NCBI GenBank assembly: GCA_036023115.1
Contig: JAYKKT010000079.1
Span: forward strand, 13,693,501-13,757,500
Length of the DNA stretch: 64,000 bases
From: Brasenia schreberi
Lineage: Eukaryota > Streptophyta > Magnoliopsida > Nymphaeales > Cabombaceae
Direction of reading: 5' to 3'
The notes beneath the pieces are model-generated. The model saw nothing but the letters and a program-made list of their open reading frames with translations. It did not search any database and was not told the DNA's origin. The number at the start of each line of letters is the position of its first letter. Within the stretch, counting starts at the first letter, position 1. Of this stretch, positions 23,671 to 34,229 are shown in pieces. The translations under genes were made by a program, and so were the position numbers.

Positions 23671-26600
23671 ATGACGATCTTATCTCTGCCTGGTAGTTCG
23701 GGTTTGCTGGATTCTCCTCCTCAGCGGGAAGTTATGACTGTTTTTAGTAATCGTTATGTGCTCGGATTGACGCTTACTGCTGGCATAGGTGGTTTGTTGT
23801 TTGGTTATGATACAGGTAATTGTCAATTGCCTAAGTACTTCCGCTTGCTACTTCCTTTGCTTTGTTATGTATTTTTCTTTGAGATGTTAAGATGCATCTT
23901 GGATTAGATTACATTTTTCATCAAAGAAGGCGCAAACTTTCTGTGGACCTTTAGCTTTTTTATTCCCCCTTTTTTTAATTCTTTTTGTTTTGGAAAACCA
24001 TGGATGGATATACCATATAAACAATTGGCTCAGGTCGTGAGTCTGTTGAAGCTGTTACGTTCATGTCAGTTTCCAATAAAGAGTTCAATCTCTTAACTTA
24101 GAATTGCTGGTTGACTACTTGTGGCATAGTTTAACCGGGGAATTCAGTGTTTGAAGTTCATGATTTCGTCCCACTGGTTATTTTCTTTATGATGCACAAC
24201 TTTTTTTCTTCAAATGCCGAAAACGATTAAGGAGGAACTGTACTGATTTTGTATATGGTTCTTCGGCAAATTCTTTGTAAAGTGATCATCTTTTCCTTTG
24301 TGATTTATTTCTTTAGTATGAAATGGATATATAGCTGATTGAGCACAATTTCAGCTATTCTTGGTACAGACGCCCCTTAAAATAGATTAACACATGGGGT
24401 TCAGCGATTTTCCTGGCTTGTCCAGTCCACTGGAAAAGTCATCCGAAGTGTATCAGTGGATGTTTATCACCTTGCACTTCTCCATTGAGTTTGATGATTA
24501 CTGATTTGTTTGTGATTTCTGAACTTGAGGAATGTTGTTTGCACAAATGTGATAAGCATGGTTTAAGTCTCACCAAGTTTCAGGATTCATGGCTAGTTTT
24601 GGATTGCTGTGAACGTACAAAGAATGCACTAGTTGAAGTCCTTATCTGCTTCGCATATGACAGAATGTAGTCTGTTGCTGACATTTGTGTCTACAATCTC
24701 TTTTTTCATTATGTCGTCATGAATAATTTATCTGATGCTGATCTCTGAAAATGAAAACACTGCGATCAAGGATGGTCACTATGTTTTTGCTGTTATTAAA
24801 TGTAAAACGACACTTCATAATTTGAATTTAAGCACTTATCGTCCAGCTGATCTTACATACATCTGACTTTTGCCATAGAGAGAGCTACAAGAAAAATTAT
24901 TGACAAAATGTGGCAGATATCTGAGCATGCACTTCATTCCTTTCCTTTTTCCCCCCATTTTTTTTTCTAACTTGTGTCTTCTGTCATTCTAGACAATTGC
25001 GCTTGTTCTTTTCAATTCCCCTTCAAACTTGATGATAGTCGAATATCTCTTTATAGGTGTTATTTCTGGGGCCCTTCTTTACATATCTGATGAGTTTGAA
25101 GCTGTGAACAAGAGCACCTTTTTGCAGGTGAAACCTACTTCTCCTTTTTCTCCTCATGGAGATTGTGTTTGGAGTAAAATTTTATGATAATGTTTTCTTC
25201 ACTATGCGATTTCTGAACCATTCAGGAAACAATTGTAAGCATGGCCCTCGTTGGTGCCTTCATTGGTTCAGCTATGGGCGGGTGGATAAATGATGCTTAT
25301 GGGCGTAAAAAGGCAACACTTCTGGCTGACACAGTCTTCATTATTGGTGCAATATTCATGGCTGCTGCTCCAAATCCTTATATTCTCATTTTTGGAAGGT
25401 TCCTTGTAGGCCTGGGGGTTGGAATTGCATCTGTTACTGCCCCTGTATATATTGCAGAAGCTTCTGCGTCAGAAATGAGAGGGGGCCTTGTCAGCATGAA
25501 CGTGTTGATGATTACTTGTGGCCAATTTCTCTCCTACGTTGTAAATCTTGCATTTACTGAGGTTAGTGACTGACATGTTTCCTTTCTTTTTTTTGTCAAC
25601 GGGGGAAGCATGTTTTACTGAGTAATATGAAATGTCACCAACTCGGCTTACTATACCACCAGAGATCACAAAACAGAAGTCTTTAAGATTTTGCACGATA
25701 TTGAACAACTCCATTTTATTCATAATAGTATTCTCTTGATGAAGCTTTCATGAAATTTTTGTTTATTGGAGCTCTTCATTTTGTGCTGTGCTTCTAATGA
25801 TGCTATTCCATGCATTAATAGATGGCCTTGGGCCGACCTGTCTCATAAGAGCTGCTTAGCTCCATATCAAGCTAGAAATGAAGGTTTGTGTCTAATGATA
25901 GAAAAATAAAAGAATGTGAAACCTGATGTAACATGCCGAGAAGATCTGAGGTTAGCTACATTAGAAAAATCTAATCCGTGTATGATATTATAGCTCGAGC
26001 TTTTCTCAGATCTTTTCAATGCCTAAACAGGTTCCTGGAACATGGCGCTGGATGCTTGGGGTTTCTGGTGTTCCAGCTATCCTGCAGTTTTTTCTGATGC
26101 TCCTCTTACCTGAGTCTCCTCGTTGGCTTTTTCTTAAGGTAAAATCCCAAGCAGATTATAGATGTTTAGTGGTCTTATATTCCTGACCACGCACCACACG
26201 AGCCATGGGCATTTTCTCGGGTTCCCACTTTCCAGTGATTAGGGTTGGCTCATTTGCTCATAGGGGGTCAGCCGAGCAAGGGGCCATAACACTATTGGCG
26301 ACATAGCTTTCAGTTGGGTTGGTTCATCTGTAATAGAATTTGAGATGTTTATATTTGATATAAAAATGCATCTTTCAAGAGGGAGAATAAGACACAAATC
26401 CCAGAAGCTGGTTACTATCAGCAAAGGTTGTCAACCATACAAGGCAATTAACATAGTTTTTTTATGTGCCTTTTGCTTTCTTGATTGGAAGCACACATTG
26501 CTGGTAGGAACAAAGAAGAATGCTGAATGTATGTTCAAGTACGCTCACTGCAGTAACCTGCAAATCAACTGCCTTAACCAGCATTTGCTTTCTTTTGGAA

Positions 26601-28028
26601 GATGTATGCGGAACCAATTCTGGTTTGGCTATGCTTCTTTTCAAACTTACATTTACGGCCGTCCCACTTACTTTACCAAGTAACATCCAAACTTCTTTTT
26701 CAGTTGATTCTCAAAAAGTGTATTTCTCTTCGCTCCTAGGCAACAACATATTTTGATTCAACTGCTTACAATGCCATTGCGTCCTGTTGAAAATCGCCAT
26801 GTCTGGCACCTGAATTGCTTCTGAATTGCTGTTTCACATGCACATTTCTCTCGCTTCTGAATTGCTGTTTCACATGCACAGGATAAAAAGGCAGAGGCAA
26901 CCGCTGTACTTGAGAAGATATACAGCCCAGATCGCTTACGGGAGGAGATAGATGAACTAGCTAATGTTTCCGTGGATAGTTATCACCAAAAGACTACTGT
27001 CGGAGATAGATACCGGGAAGTTTTCATGTCAAAGGAGATTAGGCTTGCACTTTTGGCGGGTGCTGGACTCCAGGTATATGCACATCAAGAGTTTGCTGGA
27101 CTTTGCTAGTTCAATTTATAATAGAATAAAAAAATTTGTTATTGGTTGCAATGAGGCGAGGCTAGAAGAGTTTGACCAGACTGCATTATTATTGCGTAGA
27201 ACTCTATTTGATTAACTGCTACCACAGATCACATGAGAGATGACACTCTCTCTCTCAAATAATCGAGTTAATCTTTCTTGTTCCTTGTGTGAACTTTTTA
27301 GCCCATTTCATTCAAAAATAGGGTCATCACCTTCTTCCTTTTCTTTTCTGCAGGCTTTTCAGCAGTTCACCGGAATTAATACGGTGATGTACTACAGCCC
27401 TACCATTGTGAAGATGGCTGGTTTTCATTCCAATAGGCTCGCTTTGTTTCTCTCAATGATTGTAGCTGGAATGAACGCCATGGGAACAGTTCTTGGAATA
27501 TATCTGATCGATCGTTCGGGAAGGCGAAAGCTAGCTCTTGTGAGCTTAAGTGGTGTTTTCGCATCACTCTGTCTGCTCTCAGGAGCATTTTTCTTTCAGT
27601 CGGCTGGATCATTCAGTAATCTCACCTTGAGCAGTGGCAGCAACAGTGCTGGCTGGTTTGCAATCATTGGTTTGGTTGTCTATATTGCCTTCTTTTCACC
27701 AGGAATGGGTCCAGTTCCATGGGCAGTAAACTCGGAGATATATCCTGAACGATACCGAGGTATCTGTGGAGGAATATCAGCAACTGTCAACTGGATCTCC
27801 AACTTGATTGTATCGGAAACTTTTCTGTCACTCATCGCGGTAATTGGCACGCCTGGAACGTTTCTCATGCTTGCAGGAGTAGCGGTGCTTGCATTCATTT
27901 TTGTGATCCTTCTTGTGCCAGAGACGAAAGGTTTAAGCTTTGAGCAGGTGGAGAAACTGTGGAAGGACAAGGCAAATGATAGCTCTAGCCATCTTGAATG
28001 CCTTTTAGAAGCAGGCCAGAAGGCGTGA
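23671..28028 (+). CDS. INT1: INT1-like tonoplast inositol/H+ symporter, complete gene
   Basis: Six exons: 23671-23815, 25057-25127, 25226-25561, 26031-26138, 26882-27073, 27354-28028. All introns are GT/AG and phases match, for a 1527-bp CDS and 508 residues, close to the roughly 509 of Arabidopsis INT1. Sugar-porter landmarks appear in order: [10 protein letters not shown] in helix 1, [13 protein letters not shown] in the first cytosolic loop, PESPRWL after helix 6, [20 protein letters not shown] in helix 7, [16 protein letters not shown] in helix 10 and [12 protein letters not shown] at the end of helix 12. The helix 9-10 loop is short, as in INT1 and unlike the cysteine-rich extension of the plasma-membrane INT2/INT4 group. 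The family exports myo-inositol from the vacuole with protons. The C-terminus has an acidic di-leucine-like ECLLE that might serve tonoplast sorting (inference). Start: the first in-frame ATG before the conserved N-terminus. Confidence 0.95.
26817..26880 (+). repeat. 28-bp direct repeat at the intron 4 acceptor of INT1
   Basis: The same 28 bp, from GCTTCTGAATTGC to CATGCACA, occur at 26817-26844 and 26853-26880, separated by TTTCTCTC. The second copy provides the polypyrimidine region and the CACAG acceptor; the first lacks the final G. Confidence 0.92.
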
Positions 28029-28036
28029 ATAAGTAA

Positions 28037-28056
28037 TCTCTCTCTCTCTCTCTCTC
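28037..28056. repeat. Short (CT)n in the INT1 3' UTR
   Basis: About ten CT units begin 9 bp after the stop codon. Confidence 0.9.
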
Positions 28057-28153
28057 CCCATATTTCGATCCTTTGTATATAATCATCTCATTTATTTTCC
28101 TGAGGGTTATCAACAAAGGTAGATAATTCTGTTAATATTCAAATTCTTACCCA

Positions 28154-28264
28154 TCTAGCTTATTGTGAGTTTACTTCTAACATGGCACACGATAGGGATC
28201 TGTGGAAACAAAGAATCCATGTAGCTGACTCCATGTAGTATGGGAAAAGGCTTAGTTGTTGTTG
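28154..28264 (+). mobile_element. 111-bp RTE LINE tail with perfect 18-bp target duplication
   Basis: Only the last 111 bp of the RTE are present, including the conserved TATGGGAAAAGGCTTAGTTG end and GTT tail. It is flanked on both sides by TATTCAAATTCTTACCCA (28136-28153 and 28265-28282). It sits about 125 bp behind the INT1 stop codon, in sense. Confidence 0.95.
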
Positions 28265-28282
28265 TATTCAAATTCTTACCCA

Positions 28283-28670
28283 AAAATCTGATGTTGAAAT
28301 ATCTCAATTTGCTCTAGGGTTAAGTCTACATATCTCTATGCACCAAAAGCATACTTCTCTTCTGGAACGAGTCTTACGTTTCAGAAAACCTCTCACTAGA
28401 TATGAAGGAATCATAGAGCAAATGGGAAGTATGTCATTGAGAAACTTCGCCTCTTAGAGCAGAGGATGGAAGATTGGATGCCGAAGACAGTGAAGGAATC
28501 CTTGCATGCCCCATTGGATAGATTATTATGAGCCTGAGTTCTTGTATCAACCAGCGACTTCCCAGCCCATAACCTTGATAAATTAGGCCCTTTAGGGTTG
28601 ATAACTCAATCGACGTGGTGTAACCAAAATAAATGCTAGCTGGCTGGTTGATAAAGGTATGCAGCCAGAG
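28283..28670. other. INT1 3' flank
   Basis: No gene seen. GTAACCAAAATAAATGCT at 28620-28637 recurs at 28761-28778, bracketing the SINE that follows. Confidence 0.5.
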
Positions 28671-28761
28671 CGTGAGCTCACCTGTTAGGGCGGTTGACTC
28701 ACAAGATACGGGTCTTGAGTTCAATTCCTGGGGCATGCTAGCTGGCTTTAGCCTTCCTGCT
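28671..28761 (+). mobile_element. tRNA-derived SINE fragment, family 2
   Basis: Box-A-like TGAGCTCACCTGTTAGGGCG, GACTCACAAG and box-B-like GAGTTCAATTCCTGG, then GCATGCTAGCTGGCTTTAGC and TGTAACC. An 18-bp direct repeat lies about 34 bp upstream and at its 3' end. Confidence 0.72.
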
Positions 28762-28778
28762 GTAACCAAAATAAATGC

Positions 28779-29929
28779 TTCTCAACCAAATAAGAAAGCT
28801 TCTGCGTATACCTTTCTACACCTTCTAGCTGAATCATCTACAAGGGCTCCCTATTTATTTCTACGCATTTGAGGGTCTCCGCAGACAGGTTGGTCTCCTT
28901 GATTGAATGGTCAAAGCCAAGGTTTTAGTCCCTCATCAAGTTTTTTTCTGTATTTCTTCTTTAACTCAAATATCAATTGACGTGGTGTTGACTGACTTTT
29001 TGCTTGACTGGTGATGTGCAAACACTAAAAGGAAAACATAGGTGTGCTAAGCATACGCTTTGCATGTTTTCCTTTCAGGATTGGCTTTCATGGCCTGGAG
29101 TGGACGCTATGGACTTGTTATTGCGGGACAATTCAGCAGTTAGCTCCTTGAATGATAAGAAGCATGGCACAGAAAATCTGTGCTGCACATCATGCATATT
29201 ACCCTTGTATATAGAAAGCGATTATGTTTGAGTTCCCCTGTGGATACCCATACTTTTTGTAATTGCTCTCTCTCTCTCTCTCTCTTCATATATATATATA
29301 AGTTGGTTCCAAATGTTGGCTCTGGTTTACTTGGAACCAAGAAACTGGAACTCAATTGGGACAGGCAGTTTCAAATTTGGTTTGATGCCCAAACCATCTG
29401 GTACCAGGCAAAAAATATAAAAAACTTTGAAATTAAGAAAAAATATAAAATAAAAGGAACTGGTGGTTTGAAACCTGTTATGGTTCTATGGAATCGGTTT
29501 TGGGCTTGATTTCAATGGTTTTGGTTGAAGCTTGGTTCGGTTCCGTTTGGAATAATATATAAGAAAACTGGGAGTTGTCAAGACAGTTTTCATGTCAGAC
29601 TCTATTAGACTATCTTGTTGTATTTTTGTTGTTTTAATTTCTAGTAGGATAGCTTCGTTTAGCTTTGGATCACGTGACACGGTTTCCTCAAGGTGGTTGA
29701 TCAGAAAGAAACAAATTGAACATAGAGAGAGTATAGAGAGTGTCAAATAATTCCTTTGTAACTCATTTTCTCTAATTTATTCTTGAACTCTATTTTTCTC
29801 TTTTGGATGTCCATTACGGTAAGGAGAAACGACTCCACTTTGTTACGTTTCTTATGTTTATTTTGTAAAACGATAATTGTTATATTTATTTGAAAAACAT
29901 TTGGTTTTTAGAAATGAAAAGCATTTCAT
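28779..29929. other. Intergenic, nothing coding recognised
   Basis: A short (CT)n(TA)n lies at 29266-29301. 29300-29530 is rich in GGTTC/GGAAC words like other segments in the window. No gene is supported. Confidence 0.45.
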
Positions 29930-30310
29930 GGAATAAGAAAGGAGCTCTTCCTTATGTATTCCATGATTGTTACTGAAAGAAGTCTTATGACCACTGGAGT
30001 TATCATCTCTTACTTAACCATATAAGCATAATCATGACACAATGGTTTCTTATTACTATTTAGTAGCTTTTTCAATTATATCATTTTTCGGTTGTACTTA
30101 AAGTATAATTGTCATGAGTTATTTCATTATGTAGTTTTTGTAATCAATATGTTTTTCCTTCACAATAATTCATGTCGTGTTTTCATACTGTTGGAAAGTT
30201 GGAAACCCTAAACATGTCTCAACTCCATATTTGTAATATGTTTGGTAAACAAGTCTTTCATATGTACCTTTTGTCAAGGAGTATGCTATCATATCTCCTA
30301 TATGAAAGTT
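29930..30310 (-). repeat. Copia-type LTR fragment
   Basis: The reverse complement aligns along its length with the 3' end of the copia copy at 57950-58250. Shared blocks are GAGACATGTTTAGG / AAGACATGTCTAAAG, CATGACAATTATACTT / CATGACAATTGTACTT, and AGAGATGATAACTC. It is therefore probably the 3' LTR of a minus-strand element whose pol remnant is at 30547-30860. Confidence 0.6.
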
Positions 30311-30441
30311 AGTGACAGATATTTTATTTTTTACTATATCATGCCCATATATGAAGTATTTTAGTTGTGCATCTTAATTGATTTTCTACTTCTTGTTTAT
30401 ATTCTTTAAATGTATCTAATGCTTTAGATTTATATGATAAG

Positions 30442-30444
<3 letters not shown>

Positions 30445-30499
<55 letters not shown>
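30445..30499. repeat. (TA)n microsatellite
   Basis: About 27 TA units. Confidence 0.95.
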
Positions 30500-30502
<3 letters not shown>

Positions 30503-30546
30503 TACCTCAAATAAGGTTCTAAAATGAACCTTTCCACAATAGGACC

Positions 30547-30860
30547 TTATTCTATACAAATATCAATGTAAATAATTTTTAATAAATTCATAACTCTTCT
30601 TGCTTCTTTGGGAAATAGTTTTCTCATGATTGTTTCTTGAATGCAAGCCTTACATTTATTAAATACAATTTCATCAAATTTAGGTAATAAGTTAAAGGTT
30701 GTTAATTTCTTTAAATAGTCTTTTGTGCCACACATTACAAACAACATTGCATATTTAATATAAGCATAAGAAGTAGATGATCCTTCATTATTCAAAGTTT
30801 TGAGCTTAAACAAGACATGATTAGAATAAAAAAAATATAATAAAAAATACACGATCATAT
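30547..30860 (-). pseudogene. Ty1/copia pol fragment (gag-pre-integrase to integrase start)
   Basis: The minus strand encodes GTKDYLKKLTTFNLLPKFDE followed by NKCKACIQETIMRKLFPK and MNLLKIIYIDIC. This is the GAG-pre-integrase zinc-binding segment and the first residues of the copia integrase core (normally LLELIHSDICD). The rest of the polyprotein is missing or unrecognisable. Confidence 0.75.
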
Positions 30861-31634
30861 TTCTCTACAGTGACCTCAAAAAAAAAAAATCTAATCTCAA
30901 ATCCCTTTTTGATCAACACAAGCATATACACTAAATTGTGCCTAATAGATATTACGATTAGTACATGAATAAGTAATATAGGAGTGCCTGCTACATCAAC
31001 CCTAAAGAACCCAACTTGAATATCGGAGTAGGTGTTGTTTTTCCATTAGACTCTATGTTCTCCGGGTCGATACTCTTTGAGATCAATTATTTTGTTCTTG
31101 CTTTTTGCGATATGGTGAGTTGTTCTAGAGTTAATTCACCAATCAAAAATATCACAATCTAGATGAATGCATTTTGAGATCATGCAAAGTACTTCTTGCT
31201 TCTCCTTTTTGCCGTCCTGTTGAGTGACTATTATCTATCTTGTGGTTGTAACAATCTTTTTAATAGCGTTTCAATTTTTTATAGTTGAAGTACTTTATTC
31301 GAGAAGTAAAACCTTACAATTTCTTGAATGTTTGACCTTTTTTTGTTAAATTTATAATTTTTTAAATTTTGATTTCTTTTGTTCTAGTGGTTTTGGGAAC
31401 TAGAATCAAAGAATTATTTTTTTCTTTTTACCCTTCTTTAGGTGCTCCTGTTCATTGTCAATTTTATAGGGTGTTCAATTACGGTAATAATAGAGTTAAC
31501 CTTAAGAACAATGGTAACCACAACCCAAGAAGAGGGAAGATTGTTCAATTTGATTGAGATTTGCATTGGGTTTGGGATGACAATTTTAGTCACAACTAAA
31601 TCTCTGGTAATGACAAGAATCTTGTTTATATGCT
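30861..31634. other. Unassigned sequence between copia and RTE remains
   Basis: AT-rich, probably further decayed copia interior, but I cannot assign domains. Confidence 0.35.
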
Positions 31635-31795
31635 CTACTATGAAATTGTGGGAAAAATTATCAAACGTAGGTTAAGACAAGTATCAAGTATAATAGAGAA
31701 CCAATTTGGATTTATGTTAAAAAGATCTAATGTTGAAGCAATTCACCTTTTGAGACGTCTTATGAAACATTTTAGAACAAAAAAAAAGACCTTCA
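31635..31795 (+). mobile_element. RTE LINE, upstream half, split by an LTR element
   Basis: It encodes STMKLWEKI, RRLRQVSSIIENQFGF and EAIHLLRRLMKHFRTKKK of the reverse transcriptase. It stops at the target site CTTCA (31791-31795) of the inserted LTR element. The reading continues at 37079. The 5' boundary is approximate and no target duplication was found. Confidence 0.82.
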
Positions 31796-32133
31796 TGTAG
31801 AAATCCAGAGACACATTGCAAAAGATTAAAACAAGAATATCTCTAATATTATTGAGAAAAAATATGAGGGATTGAAGGAAGGGGCGGACCTCCAATGGAG
31901 GCCGCCCCCCCTTCTCCACACTTTTTTACAACACAACCTCAGCTCCTAATACAACCTACTAGTCCTTATATAAGGAGCTGTAAAATGAAAATTGACAAAA
32001 ATGACCAAAATACTCTTAGTATAGAAAAATTACCAAAATGTCCCTAATATTTCGGGCAAGTATAATAATACCTAAAAACATCAGAAATTATAAAACTAAC
32101 ACTAAGAATACTAGATAAGCATATTCTTCAACA
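31796..32133 (-). repeat. 3' LTR of the gene-capturing element
   Basis: 338 bp. Contains a near-perfect inverted repeat at 31881-31908 (GGGGCGG and CCTCCA arms) and the palindrome TCCTTATATAAGGA at 31963-31976. It differs from the 5' LTR by a few substitutions and a small insertion near 31878. Confidence 0.9.
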
Positions 32134-32141
32134 CCCCCCTC
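32134..32141 (-). other. Polypurine tract
   Basis: GAGGGGGG on the minus strand directly next to the 3' LTR. Confidence 0.75.
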
Positions 32142-32295
32142 AAGTTGGGAGTGAGATACTTCGAACTCCAAACTTGCCAAAATTCTTCATATCTGTTTGC
32201 AATATTTTTCATCGTGTCTTCATTACTGATATGATTTTTAACAGTTTCTTTGGCTGAAATTATCTTCAACTTAGCCTTCCTAGCTTATCATCACA

Positions 32296-32545
32296 AGCAA
32301 CAACTCTGACTGCAACATCAACTCAACCATCTTGACTGTAACAATATAAAAGTAGCCATCTTGGCTGTAGCAACATCAAAGTAGTCATCCTCGCTGTAAC
32401 AACATCAAAGCAGCCATCCTGACTATAACAACATCAAATCAGCCATCTTGGCTATAACAACATCAAATCAGCCTTCATAGTTGTAACAACATCAAATCAA
32501 CCTTCTTAGCTGTGACAACAACATAAGCAACTACTTTGGCTACAA
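32296..32545. repeat. 29-bp hairpin minisatellite, array 1
   Basis: Units like CATCAAAGCAGCCATCCTGG then CTGTAACAA repeat about eight times. Many units contain the perfect inverted repeat CAGCCA-TCC-TGGCTG or its variants. Confidence 0.85.
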
Positions 32546-32649
32546 CACATATTTTAACAGTCCTCATGACTGCAATCTTCACAAGAATTTTCTAGTTCTC
32601 TTAAACATTTCCTCAAACACTTCATGTTCATGTTAATCATCTCTTTTTT

Positions 32650-32857
32650 GAGCATTTCATCGAACATCTTCATATGCATCATTCATCTGCTCAGCACGAA
32701 TAAAGAAATCACAGGGCACAAATTCATTCTTTGAAAACAAGTGGAAGGACTCATAAACTTCTGGTGGATTTTTCCATAGATCAATCAGTGCCTCTGGAAT
32801 AGCCCCTTCAATATAGTTTGAACCAAACCAGTGGGAGTGAGATACTTCGAACTCCAA
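32650..32857 (-). pseudogene. Nardilysin-like M16 peptidase fragment, copy 1
   Basis: The minus strand reads HWFGSNYIEGAIPEALIDLW, KNPPEVYESFHLFSKNEFVP and CDFFIRAEQMNDA. It matches the segment of plant nardilysin/insulysin-like M16 metallopeptidases with WFG.. Y..E.I...L..LW..PPE.D.S..LP..NEFIPCDFSIR. Further copies are at 33393-33594 and 34025-34219. Confidence 0.68.
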
Positions 32858-32992
32858 ACTTGCTAAAAATCTTCATATCTGTTTGCAATATTCTTCATCT
32901 GTCTTCATTACTGATATGATTTTTAACAGCTTCTTTGGATGAAATTATCTTTAACTTAGCCTTCCTAGCTTATCATCACAAGCAACATCTCT

Positions 32993-33290
32993 AGCTGCAA
33001 CATCAACTCAACCATCTTGACTGTAACAACATAAAAGTAGCCATTTTGGCTGTAGTAACATCAAAGTAGTCATCCTGACTGTAACAACATCAAAGCAGCC
33101 ATCCTGGCTGTAACAATATCAAATCAGTCATCCTGGCTGTAACAACATCAAATCAACTATCCTAGCTGTAATACAATATCAAATCAGCCATCCTGACTAT
33201 AACAACATCAAATCAACCTTCATGGTTGTAACAACATCAAATCAACCTTCCTGACTGTGACAACAACATAAACAACTACTTTGGCTACAA
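32993..33290. repeat. 29-bp hairpin minisatellite, array 2
   Basis: About ten units of the same 29-bp repeat as array 1. The CAGCCATCCTGGCTG hairpin core is best kept near 33095-33110. Confidence 0.85.
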
Positions 33291-33392
33291 CACATATTTT
33301 AGCAGTCCTCATGACTGCAATCTTCACAAGAATTTTCTAGTTCTCTTAAATATTTCCTCAAACACTTCATGTTCATGTTAATCATCTCTTTC

Positions 33393-33594
33393 TTGAGCAT
33401 TTCATCGAACATCTTCATATGCATCATTCATCTGCTCAGCACGAATAAAGAAATCACAGGGCACAAATTCATTCTTTGAAAACAAGTGGAAGGACTCATA
33501 AACTTATGGTGGATTTTTCCATAGATCAATCAGTGCCTCTGGAATAGCCCCTTCAATATAGTGTGAACCAAACCATGATTCATAGGCAACATCT
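33393..33594 (-). pseudogene. Nardilysin-like M16 peptidase fragment, copy 2
   Basis: Nearly the same sequence as copy 1. It encodes PEALIDLWKNPP and FFIRAEQMND on the minus strand, with a stop-forming change at the EVYE position. Confidence 0.66.
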
Positions 33595-33925
33595 CTGGCT
33601 GTAACATCAACTCAGCCATCTTGACTGTAACAACATAAAAGTAGCCATCTTGGCTGTAGCAACATCAAAGTAGTCATCCTGGCTGTAACAACATCAAAGC
33701 AGCCATCCTGGCTGTAACAATATCAAATCAGTCATCTTGGCTGTAACAACATCAAATCAACTATCCTAGCTGTAATACAATATCAAATCAGCCATTCTAG
33801 CTATAACAACATCAAATCAACCTTCATGGTTGTAACAACATCAAATCAACCTTCCTGGTTGTAACAACATCAAATCAACCTTCCTAGCTGTGACAACAAC
33901 ATAAGCAGCTACTTTGGCTACAACA
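33592..33925. repeat. 29-bp hairpin minisatellite, array 3
   Basis: About eleven units. The last ones, CAAATCAACCTTCCTGGTTG then TAACAACAT, are almost identical to each other. Confidence 0.85.
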
Positions 33926-34024
33926 CATATTTTAGCAGTCCTCATGACTGCAATCTTCACAAGAATTTTCTAGTTCTCTTAAACATTTCCTCAAACACTT
34001 CATGTTCATGTTAATCATCTCTTT

Positions 34025-34219
34025 CTTGAGCATTTCATCGAACATCTTCATATGCATCATTCATCTGCTCAGCACGAATAAAGAAATCACAGGGCACAAA
34101 TTTATTCTTTGAAAACAAGTGGAAGGACTCATCAACTTCTGGTGGATTTTTTCACAGATCAATCAGTGCCTCTGGAATATCCCCTTCAATATAGTGTGAA
34201 CCAAACCATGATTCATAGG
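34025..34219 (-). pseudogene. Nardilysin-like M16 peptidase fragment, copy 3
   Basis: The minus strand reads YESWFGSHYIEGDIPEALID with an in-frame stop, then KNPPEVDESFHL. It is the copy closest to the family consensus and the one adjacent to the larger nardilysin fragment. Confidence 0.7.
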
Positions 34220-34229
34220 AGACAACTCA

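Larger units (their letters stand above)
32143..34219 (-). repeat. Three tandem units of about 630-760 bp in the element interior
   Basis: Unit 1 runs 32143-32830, unit 2 32831-33590 and unit 3 33591-34219 (lacking the first about 130 bp). Each holds a 29-bp minisatellite and a copy of the same nardilysin-like fragment. Unit 2 restarts at GGGAGTGAGATACTTCGAAC, exactly as unit 1 starts. Confidence 0.85.

Noticed and set aside
28434..28769. 111-codon minus-strand frame
   Set aside because: It is antisense to the SINE at 28671 and matches no family.
31442..31675. Open frames upstream of the RTE copy
   Set aside because: They overlap the unassigned flank and only their last residues match the RTE reverse transcriptase.
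32296..33925. Possible CRISPR-like array because of repeats with hairpins
   Set aside because: The units are contiguous 29-bp tandem repeats without unique spacers, in plant nuclear DNA inside a retrotransposon.
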